From NCBI GenBank assembly GCA_035771165.1, contig JAWNZC010000408.1:2232001-2296000 (forward strand): 64,000 bases of DNA, read 5' to 3'. Below are positions 61,201 through 64,000 of the stretch, piece after piece; the first letter of the stretch is position 1; every line of letters starts with the position of its first letter. The notes beneath the pieces are model-generated. The model was not told where the DNA came from and searched no databases. It saw nothing but the letters and a program-made list of their open reading frames with translations. The position numbers and the translations under genes were made by a program. This DNA comes from Paragorgia papillata (taxonomy: Eukaryota > Cnidaria > Anthozoa > Scleralcyonacea > Coralliidae).

Positions 61201-62887
61201 GATCGCAATTTGACTCTATTATAACACAGAAAACATTCTGTCCCTGTTTTCATTCATTTCCTTTCTAGTTTAACTAGACCATCATCAAACTGAGATTCAA
61301 GCTAGGTTTTTTTGTTATTTCTGGAGTCATCACGTAGCTGTAGTAAGAAGGTCCCTGATTGGGTTAGATAACCTATTGAAACCCAAACAAAACGTTCCCA
61401 AACAAGCATGGGAACGAATAATTAACAATATGATTGGTCATAATTAACAATGTAATTGGTTACTTATGGCCAATCAGAAAACCTGTTCATAGTAGCTACG
61501 TCCTTACGGTATTTCTGAGCAGTACCGTAGTTTGTTCAATCACCTTAATCACTTAAAACCATAGGCTTAAATTTAAGCTTAAAACATGACGCTTAAACTT
61601 CGGTAACACACCCTTCACTACAGGTTATTTAGGCCGTATAGAGGGAGGGGTGGGGTCGGGGGAGAAGTGGTAGCCCGTCAACTATCTTAAAATCAGAAAT
61701 TTTGCCCGCACAACAAATAAGGTTGGGCACCCTATGCGTAAAGATACTTTTCAATCGTTGGCCGTTCAAGAGGTATCTCGGATTTTACCATTTTAATTTC
61801 ATTTAGGTTTAACTATAAAGTCAAAAGTCGAGTTTTACAAGCAGTTGAACGTTTTCCTAAACACTTCGAACGGAAATCGTTTCGTTGGAGATATCAAATG
61901 GAGTGAAAGTCGTGATGCAATTGAGGTATGTTGTCAAAAAACAATTGTTGTAATATACAATGAGTCCTAGAAAACGATAATTTCTAGGCAAGGAAATTAA
62001 CGTTTATAGCTCTAACTGGTGAACCATTGCCATTAGTATGAAAGTTAGATTAGAATAATTAGAAACTTAGACCATGTAGCGGGTAGTCGCATGACAAACA
62101 TTTCAAAGGTTATATGTTATTGATTAAAATAGTTGACTGACTGACAACATGCATGACTGCAAAACTGACTGGCTACATGACCGACCGACTGACTGCCTGT
62201 CCAACCGACCGGACTGACTGGTTGATTTCCTTCCTTCCTTCCTTCCTTCCTTCCTTCCTTCCTTCCTTCCTTCCTTCCTTCCTTCCTTCCTTCCTTCCTT
62301 CCTTCCTTCCTTCCTTCCTTCCTTCCTTCCTTCCTTCCTTCCTTCCTTCCTTCCTTCCTTCCTTCCTTCCTTCCTTCCTTCCTTCCTTCCTTCCTTCCTT
62401 CCTTCCTTCCTTCCTTCCTTCCTTCCTTCCTTCCTTTCACCCCTCCCCTCCCCTCCCTCCCCCCGCCCTCCCTCCCTCCCGCCCTCCCTCCCTCCCGCCT
62501 TCCCGCCTTCCCGCCTTCCCGCCTTCCCTCCTTCCCTCCTTCCCTCCTTCCCTCCTTCCCTCCTTCGTTCGTTCGTTCGTTGAAACACATCGTGTATCTT
62601 AAGTTTAAATCGGGCATTTGGTAATATGCGACGCCAATTTCCATATGACTTTCATTGATCGATTTCAAAAACGATGTCTTGCTGCATAGATTTTCGGTCT
62701 TTCGTTAACTTAGTAAATACTGTTTTTTCTTTAGGCATCTCGCATTCGAGCGGTTATGAAGAGACTCACCGAGACTAAAGATCATGTAAAAGCAATGGAC
62801 ACATTGAGGGATTTAGTTCAGGATGCTGGCTTAAGTTCCGACCCAATAGTCTACAATCGACTCATTTTGTTTGCTGAAAGCCACAAG
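28337..62887 (+). CDS. Patched-domain (PTCHD/patched-related) membrane protein, gene B, N-terminal part
   Basis: Spliced gene starting at ATG 28337 and leaving the window after 62887. Eighteen coding exons join with matching phase to 710 residues. The N-terminus is cytoplasmic and rich in S/T/N. TM1 spans about 56-75 and is followed by the family motif KLWVPDNSKAVKDKEWV. A first extracellular loop runs to about 282 with several cysteines. The sterol-sensing domain occupies about 294-458, with TM2 near 296-317, TM3 325-347, TM4 ending in GIGVDD (365-370), TM5 and TM6. A cysteine-rich cytoplasmic loop (RRDGCCCCF) follows, then TM7 (508-525) and a second extracellular loop to 710. Family members are about 850-950 residues, so roughly 200 C-terminal residues lie beyond the window. 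The acidic pair in TM4 expected for RND transport is intact. Likely a sterol- or lipid-related membrane transporter or receptor; substrate unknown. Tandem paralogue of gene A. Confidence 0.92.
28471..30400. other. Gene B intron 1, no gene recognised
   Basis: AT-rich intron with an (AT)n run near 29208-29236 and scattered short frames with no family resemblance. Confidence 0.55.
30413..30632. repeat. (TTCG)55 pure microsatellite
   Basis: 220 uninterrupted bases, no variant unit. All long frames across it (FVRS or TNER repeats) are period artefacts. Confidence 0.98.
31020..31195. repeat. Foldback repeat R6 (AACCTCGCTTGGTCGG type), copy 1
   Basis: TTAACCTCGCTTGGTCGG at the left and ACCTCCCGCTTGGTCAATAA at the right; ends recur at 31718, 54995, 58201 and 63255. 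Confidence 0.5.
31456..31645. repeat. Foldback element
   Basis: GCACGATGACGTAGGATGGC and GCCATCCTACGTTATCGTGC arms, with outer arms around ACCAGGTGAC / AACTAGGTGA. Confidence 0.7.
31718..31875. repeat. Foldback repeat R6, copy 2
   Basis: TTATTAACCGAGTGCGAGGT and its counterpart AACGAGGTTAATAAGG. Inner arms CTGTACAGGAAAGTATTTGC and GCAAATACTTTCCCGTACAG. Confidence 0.7.
32157..32221. mobile_element. TAGCCTG foldback element, 65 bp
   Basis: TAGCCTGCGTGCAGGCTTCC and complement. Central GTTTCCG/CGGAAAC stem. No intact duplication at the flanks. Confidence 0.75.
32323..32347. repeat. Poly-G tract
   Basis: More than 20 consecutive G, upstream of a gene B exon. Confidence 0.9.
32494..32740 (+). 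CDS. Gene B exon: TM1 and LWVP motif
   Basis: Acceptor ccatgccag before 32494 and donor gtttgt at 32741. Encodes GRRPWTTIIFAILLCGACM, then RGDKLWVPDNSKAV and the start of the first extracellular loop. Confidence 0.93.
32780..33053. repeat. (ATTT)n-(GTTT)n-(ATTT)n microsatellite
   Basis: Tetranucleotide tract starting 40 bases after a gene B exon. Units shift ATTT, GTTT, ATTT, then mixed. Confidence 0.95.
33587..33726. mobile_element. TA-flanked MITE (Tc1/mariner-type), 140 bp
   Basis: TA at 33585-33586 and 33727-33728. Ends CAGTAAAAACCCGCTAACAA and its exact complement; arms of about 28 bases. The CAGT start and TA duplication are typical of Tc1/mariner elements. Confidence 0.85.
33792..33874 (+). 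CDS. Gene B exon: extracellular loop 1
   Basis: Acceptor tcttttcttag before 33792 and donor gtaagt at 33875. Encodes MLQIHKDVVNINITYENKK followed by VSWEQICF. It has one N-glycosylation-like site (NIT) and a cysteine typical of this loop. Confidence 0.88.
34124..34332. mobile_element. TAGCCTG foldback element, 209 bp, perfect 9-bp duplication
   Basis: CGTCGAAGC at 34115-34123 and 34333-34341 flanks TAGCCTGGTACCCTGGCCCA and its complement. Inner arms ATATGGGCCAGGTAACCACT. Confidence 0.9.
34636..34782 (+). CDS. Gene B exon: extracellular loop 1
   Basis: Acceptor ctatttcag and donor gtaaag at 34783. Phase 2 entry avoids the TAG at the exon start. Encodes GGICSVVSILELWSFNATE and TDEKILQEVNTRR. 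Confidence 0.9.
34884..35340. repeat. Purine-rich (GGAA)n/(GGAC)n microsatellite
   Basis: About 450 bases of GGAA, GGAG, GGCG, GGAC, GAAC and GAAA units within an intron of gene B. Long frames on both strands are artefacts. Confidence 0.95.
35497..35647 (+). CDS. Gene B exon: extracellular loop 1
   Basis: Acceptor ctctcaatttag and donor gtaaat at 35648. An alternative upstream AG (tgatacag) would run into a stop. Encodes ITYSNGMISGARLLKATYS. Confidence 0.88.
36647..36732 (+). CDS. Gene B exon: end of extracellular loop 1
   Basis: Acceptor tttttgaag and donor gtaaac at 36733. Encodes VDERAELWEKQFATTMEKY and SNVLYLSRT. Confidence 0.88.
37528..37648 (+). CDS. Gene B exon: TM2, start of sterol-sensing domain
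   Basis: Acceptor tttttttgcag and donor gtaagg at 37649. Encodes FREISTDAISGDVVLLTSG and YLLIFAYVIVMLGKF, the standard entry to the sterol-sensing domain of Patched-like proteins. Confidence 0.93.
37688..37932. mobile_element. TA-flanked foldback element, 245 bp
   Basis: TA at 37686-37687 and 37933-37934; GGGAGCTTTA ends and TACGAGTACGACTACGAGAT arms. Contains an AAGATGGCG motif. It starts 39 bases after a gene B exon. Confidence 0.75.
38630..38830. repeat. Dispersed repeats R5 and R4, adjacent inverted copies
   Basis: Matches 24680-24800 and 24000-24150 in reverse orientation and in the mirrored order, so it is one 0.8-kb-class repeat with part missing here. Confidence 0.55.
39577..40146. 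mobile_element. hAT-like non-autonomous element inserted in the LINE, 570 bp
   Basis: AGAGTTGA at 39569-39576 and 40147-40154 is an exact 8-bp duplication. Ends CAGGGGGGCGCCACG and CGTGCCGCCGCCCTG match at 13 of 15 as inverted repeats. CAGGG ends with 8-bp duplication are characteristic of hAT elements. No transposase frame. Confidence 0.92.
39690..39747. mobile_element. TAGCCTG foldback element, 58 bp, nested in the hAT-like element
   Basis: AAAAATAGG at 39681-39689 and 39748-39756 flanks TAGCCTGCGAGCCGGCTCT and its complement. Third level of nesting. Confidence 0.9.
40679..41912. mobile_element. 1.23-kb element with GGGACCAGT inverted ends
   Basis: GGGACCAGTCATTATTAATG and CTGGGTAGGGGGCCGGAAGA at the left match the complement at 41855-41912 with one mismatch in about 45. 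AT-rich interior without a convincing ORF. Confidence 0.72.
42358..42663 (-). pseudogene. Possible captured exon
   Basis: 101-codon frame with an internal ATGGCGGCAAGCG start: MAASETSIPSASNTVAENE, then a cysteine-containing stretch. No domain recognised. It lies between the inner inverted repeats of the composite element 41935-43215. Confidence 0.3.
42671..42965. repeat. Dispersed repeat R3, copy 2
   Basis: Counterpart of 16411-16680. From CAAAATGGCCGCCAGCC a 44-codon frame is open: MAASQVVNATNEEINNFKEN, then VDPKSTKMCIYTKTIIRL. Ends in the TATCGGTGAATA / TATTCACCGATA-type hairpin. Confidence 0.7.
43430..44990. other. Gene B long intron, no feature recognised
   Basis: AT-rich intron sequence. 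Only short fragments (a duplicated CAGCCATGATTCTATTACAG at 43440-43480) are visible. Confidence 0.5.
45494..45625. repeat. Hairpin element
   Basis: TGCACGCAAATGAAGGCTCT and CAGAGCCTTCATTTGCATGT arms. Confidence 0.7.
46800..47170. repeat. Dispersed repeat R2, copy 2 (CpG-decayed), with an insertion
   Basis: Aligns to 11095-11440 but has TG or CA at the former CpG sites (AAAGATGGTGGTGGTACA). Interrupted by a foldback at 46969-47081. Confidence 0.75.
46969..47081. mobile_element. TAGCCTCC foldback element inside repeat R2
   Basis: TAGCCTCCTCCACAGGC and GCCTGTGGAGGAGGTTA ends. CCAAAGTT occurs on both sides, with a five-base filler on the left, so the duplication is imperfect. Confidence 0.65.
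47294..47417 (+). CDS. Gene B exon: TM3
   Basis: Acceptor cttgacag and donor gtaaga at 47418, after a 9.6-kb intron. Encodes WIALGGIVSVGLSIGVSMG and PAHTTLPFLLL. Confidence 0.93.
47946..48058 (+). CDS. Gene B exon: TM4 with GVDD
   Basis: Acceptor atttacag and donor gtaagt at 48059. Encodes GIGVDDLFVIVQSWSNIPA. GVDD is the hallmark acidic motif of TM4 in RND/Patched proteins. Confidence 0.95.
48198..48260 (+). CDS. Gene B exon: TM5
   Basis: Acceptor tattaaag and donor gtaagt at 48261. 21 codons: GSSITITTFTDLMAFLVGG plus TT. Confidence 0.92.
49150..49460. mobile_element. Decayed copy of the 14928-15221 TTAA element
   Basis: Ends GTACAGTCTGTTCTGC and GCTCAGAACGGATTGTACGT, with TTAA at the right end. 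The interior matches in reverse orientation (CCTTAAATTCAAGATTGTAA). CpG-poor. Confidence 0.65.
49576..49618 (+). CDS. Gene B micro-exon: TM5-TM6
   Basis: 43-base exon with acceptor atattttag and donor gtatgt at 49619. Encodes IIPGLRSFCFFAAV plus one base. Confidence 0.9.
49983..50078. repeat. (ATT)n microsatellite
   Basis: TAT/ATT trinucleotide tract with short interruptions. Confidence 0.95.
50811..50877 (+). CDS. Gene B exon: TM6, ends at a GC donor
   Basis: Acceptor ttcctcttag. Encodes GILCDYILQTTFFVAWLAI and DAR plus two bases. The only donor giving the right phase for the next exon is AAG|GCAAGT at 50878, a GC-AG intron. The GT four bases further on (50882) leaves phase 0 and puts a TGA at the start of the next exon. 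Confidence 0.85.
51211..51693. mobile_element. TTAA-flanked foldback element, 483 bp, best full-length copy
   Basis: TTAA at 51207-51210 and 51694-51697. Ends AGTGCCTATGAAACGAAAAT and ATTTTCGCTTCATAGGCATT. Arms of about 150 bases including AAATTAAGTTTGTCTTATTC and a TTTCCTTGCTTCG segment. No coding frame. Confidence 0.88.
52385..52610. repeat. Degenerate TTTATATTTAGAT repeat
   Basis: Irregular T/A-rich array built from TATTTAGATTTATTTTTTA-like units. Confidence 0.75.
52869..53184 (+). mobile_element. tRNA-derived SINE with (TTTAG)n tail
   Basis: Head GGTGGCACAGTGGTTAGTCC (A box) and CGACCCGGGTTCGATACC (B box). Body with ACTCCGGTTTCCTCCTG. The 3' end is a run of TTTAG units (53144-53184). 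About 315 bases, apparently full length. RNA polymerase III transcribed by family precedent. Confidence 0.88.
53334..53448. mobile_element. Short retroposed repeat with 9-bp duplication, copy 1
   Basis: GAAGTAACT at 53325-53333 and 53449-53457. The interior AACCTCGCCTTTAACCGTGG... matches 54336-54452. Confidence 0.7.
53609..53980. repeat. Two tandem copies of a 182-190-bp unit
   Basis: Units 53609-53798 and 53799-53980 share AAACGGAATGACCAGAATTT and ATGTCCATAAAGTGGGAAAG almost exactly. More diverged relatives follow at about 54570-54700 and 54915-54990. Confidence 0.9.
54070..54452 (-). mobile_element. SINE-like repeat containing copy 2 of the 115-bp segment
   Basis: Contains GAGGGAAACCGGCGAAAAAC and ACCCCGCCTTTAACCGTGGC, typical of tRNA-related retroposons in marine invertebrates. 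Boundaries uncertain. Confidence 0.45.
55235..55345. repeat. (TCTG)n and (GGTTT)n tract
   Basis: Seven TCTG units, then GTTTTG/GGTTT repeats. Confidence 0.9.
55675..56127 (-). pseudogene. LINE C-terminal fragment, second
   Basis: Minus strand: ARRPDLTLEDLEEYKIWLI then DMACPSESNIEDKVREKKTK (the 'IDVACP' region of LINE polyproteins), followed by VEQQMAKLIPEEEWRLKIAR in another frame. Frame breaks show it is inactive. Confidence 0.65.
56192..56680 (+). pseudogene. RecQ-like helicase N-terminal fragment
   Basis: Residues of the frame from about 56279 encode KKERHECIEKVLFNEDVLAV, then LCTGYGKSLIYQLLPSVYE, i.e. the Q motif and Walker A (GYGKS) of a RecQ-type DNA helicase. The usual proline before TGYGKS is cysteine. 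After SVYE the sequence no longer resembles a helicase. A donor-like AGGTAAAG at 56587 could end an exon. Lies in the GC-AG intron of gene B; either a captured exon or a relic. Confidence 0.6.
56771..56912 (+). CDS. Gene B exon: cysteine-rich cytoplasmic loop
   Basis: Acceptor tgttttttag and donor gtaaaa at 56913. Encodes SDKRRDGCCCCFTLP and NSYLQTFFEKIFAKGIL. Confidence 0.88.
57080..57187. repeat. 18-bp tandem repeat GGAACTAGAACGAAGCAC
   Basis: Six copies with C/T variants (AACGAAG or AATGAAG), followed by diverged units to about 57235. Confidence 0.95.
58012..58149 (+). CDS. Gene B exon: TM7
   Basis: Acceptor cttatttag and donor gtaatg at 58150. Encodes IFVLLVVAGLLGVNIYG and QQFEPKWFVPKGTVVRDYF. 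Confidence 0.93.
58201..58365. repeat. Foldback repeat R6, copy
   Basis: TACTTAATAACCGAGAGTGA and ACGGTCGAGGTTATTAAGTA arms, as at 31718-31875 and 63255-63410. Confidence 0.7.
59092..59489. mobile_element. Foldback element with AGGGCCTGTTCACA ends
   Basis: AGGGCCTGTTCACATGAGAC and GGTGTGAACAGGCCCT. Inner arms GGGTTATCTCGGGGGTAGGG appear twice inverted. No clear duplication. Confidence 0.72.
59660..59699 (+). CDS. Gene B micro-exon: extracellular loop 2
   Basis: 40-base exon with acceptor tattgtag and donor gtaaat at 59700. Encodes EFPEGGSPVSVYI plus one base. Confidence 0.88.
59919..60034. repeat. (ACTC)n microsatellite
   Basis: About 29 uninterrupted CTCA units, preceded by CTCG units. 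Confidence 0.97.
60240..60398 (+). CDS. Gene B exon: extracellular loop 2
   Basis: Acceptor ctcttacag and donor gtgagt at 60399. Encodes GPIDYFKEQKQLHHLSKAL and NWYEKYVEWANTTIPEHTD. Confidence 0.9.
60700..60930. repeat. Degenerate ACGTTATAAGACGTTACGCT satellite
   Basis: About ten diverged units of roughly 20 bases built on ACGTTATAANACGTTACNCT. Confidence 0.8.
61807..61925 (+). CDS. Gene B exon: extracellular loop 2
   Basis: Acceptor atttag and donor gtatgt at 61926. Encodes SLTIKSKVEFYKQLNVFL and GDIKWSESRDAIE. Confidence 0.9.
62227..62581. repeat. (TTCC)n-(CCCTCC)n-(TTCG)n microsatellite
   Basis: About 52 pure TTCC units to 62436, then C-rich CCCT/CCGCCTT variants, then four TTCG units. 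Confidence 0.97.
62735..62887 (+). CDS. Gene B exon: end of extracellular loop 2 (last visible)
   Basis: Acceptor ttctttag and donor gtataa at 62888. Encodes ASRIRAVMKRLTETKDHVK and VYNRLILFAESHK. It ends in phase 0, exactly where the first visible exon of gene A would continue in the paralogue. Confidence 0.9.
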
Positions 62888-64000
62888 GTATAATAATGAA
62901 CAATTTAACAGTATATGGCAGTGGCGCTGAGAGGTCCGAATATGGAAATTCTGCAATCCATCTGATTGTTTCATAAGCGGTCTGATATTTCCCGTATCCG
63001 CCCGCTCAGATCCGAAAGATATAAATAACTTGGTTTATCGGAGATAAAGAACCCAATTACAAATGCTCTTTGATTAATTAACGAAGAATTAAAGAAGCCA
63101 AACAAATTATCTAGGGTTTTTTCGTTCTGAATAAAAATAAATATTTGTTAAACAAAACGTTGCGAGTTTTGCAATGGCGTCTTGGCGTTTTCGTGTCTCT
63201 AACAATTTTAAGTTAAATAATAATTATTTCAGCAAGGTCATATAATAAACTACAGTACTTATTTACCTCGCTTGTTCGGTGTGTACTAGTAAAATATCGG
63301 ACCTCTGTTTTTTTTTTGCACGACTCAACTCGCTGCGCTCGTCTCGGTCCATACTAAAAAACATCGGTCTGACATTTTACTAGTAGACCTCACGCTCGGT
63401 CAATAAGTAGTTATTAGCGAGGTTCAGATCACAGAGGAGGGGCGAGTAGTGCTGGATATTCACCGAGCGTCTATCTACACTATTCATCGACACCGAGGTG
63501 AATAATTGTTTTAGCATATACTTCCCAAATGAAATAACAAGTTTAACATTCTTACATTTTTTGGTATTTTTATGCAAGACAGGGCCGCTAGCAACTTGGT
63601 GTACTCGATATTTGTCGACAAAACAGTTTTTACAACTTTTGGTTTGGCGTGGTCCATCGAGTTATTGATTCACGTGGGAAGTTGCGAGAGGGCGTAAGGC
63701 GATAGATTTTTAAGAGTGCTCTCCTAACTTCCCCAAGTGCATCCATAACTCAATGGAGCTTGCTAAGCCATGAACCATTTCTTTTATAACAGAAAATCAG
63801 ACACCAAACAACGGTTCAAAACAATATTTTATTTCCCTGATCAAAAATGAGTTTCTCATTACGTTTGAAATTGCCGCGCTCCATCGAGTTATGTAGCACG
63901 CACGGTAGCCAATCAGAAACGCCGTTATATTACATCTATGTGATAAATATTAATGGTAGAAAATTTTAAAGAAACATACCTGTGTACACTTTTCTACTTA
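62888..64000. other. Start of the next gene B intron
   Basis: No further exon was found before the window ends. Besides R6, an inverted pair (GGTCCATCGAGTTATTGATT at about 63650 and its partner around 63740) is visible. Confidence 0.5.
63255..63412. repeat. Foldback repeat R6, copy
   Basis: ACTTATTTACCTCGCTTGTT and ACGCTCGGTCAATAAGTAGT arms with TACTAGTAAAATATCGGACC inner arms. Confidence 0.7.

Noticed and set aside
62117..62668. KEGR / FLPS repeat proteins up to 183 codons
   Set aside because: TTCC microsatellite inside an intron of gene B.
1..64000. CRISPR array or prokaryotic mobile element
   Set aside because: No spaced direct repeats of CRISPR type; tandem repeats here are contiguous, and the genes are spliced.

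Overview
This is animal (metazoan) nuclear DNA. It has long introns with GT-AG borders, tRNA-derived SINEs, many short inverted-repeat transposons, long microsatellites and very little coding sequence. Two genes for Patched-domain (RND/sterol-sensing) membrane proteins, together with a dense load of nested foldback elements, suggest an early-branching marine invertebrate such as a cnidarian. That placement is an inference from style, not from a diagnostic gene. No rRNA, tRNA gene, CRISPR array, prokaryotic operon or virus was recognised.

Layout. Positions 1-9,970 hold the last four coding exons and 3' end of Patched-like gene A on the + strand (1565-9853, poly(A) signal at 9963). The gene enters from outside the window. 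Its last intron holds an unrecognised intronless reading frame on the - strand (8043-8492, with its own TATA box) and an array of CCGGAAGTGACGTC-like motifs. Positions 10,000-28,290 are intergenic and are mostly foldback elements, several with target-site duplications that can be read directly. From 28,291 to the right edge lies Patched-like gene B on the + strand. Eighteen coding exons were resolved with matching phases, giving 710 residues; the gene runs out of the window. One of its introns (50,878-56,770) needs a GC-AG border to stay in frame. The introns of B contain LINE fragments, SINEs, a RecQ-like helicase scrap, hAT-like, TA-type, TTAA-type and 9-bp-duplication foldback elements, and microsatellites up to 220 bp.

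How the genes relate. The visible part of A (from the eighth transmembrane segment to the stop, 196 residues) begins in the same phase and at the same point of the protein where the visible part of B (N-terminus to second extracellular loop) stops. The two are therefore tandem paralogues in head-to-tail order, and together they show nearly the whole family architecture (about 906 residues). B carries the sterol-sensing domain, with GVDD in its fourth transmembrane segment. A shows the matching C-terminal half, with GLSVDY in the tenth.

The most interesting non-genic signals are these: a three-level nested insertion (a 58-bp foldback in a 570-bp hAT-like element in a LINE, all with clean junctions); a foldback family with TAGCCTG ends and perfect 9-bp duplications; a long-inverted-repeat family flanked by TTAA; repeated occurrence, inside different foldback elements, of ATGGCGG-type starts that look like captured first exons or YY1-like sites; and a repeat pair in which every CpG of an aligned stretch has decayed in the copy inside gene B. 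Exon boundaries were derived by eye from splice consensus, phase and family similarity, without transcript data.
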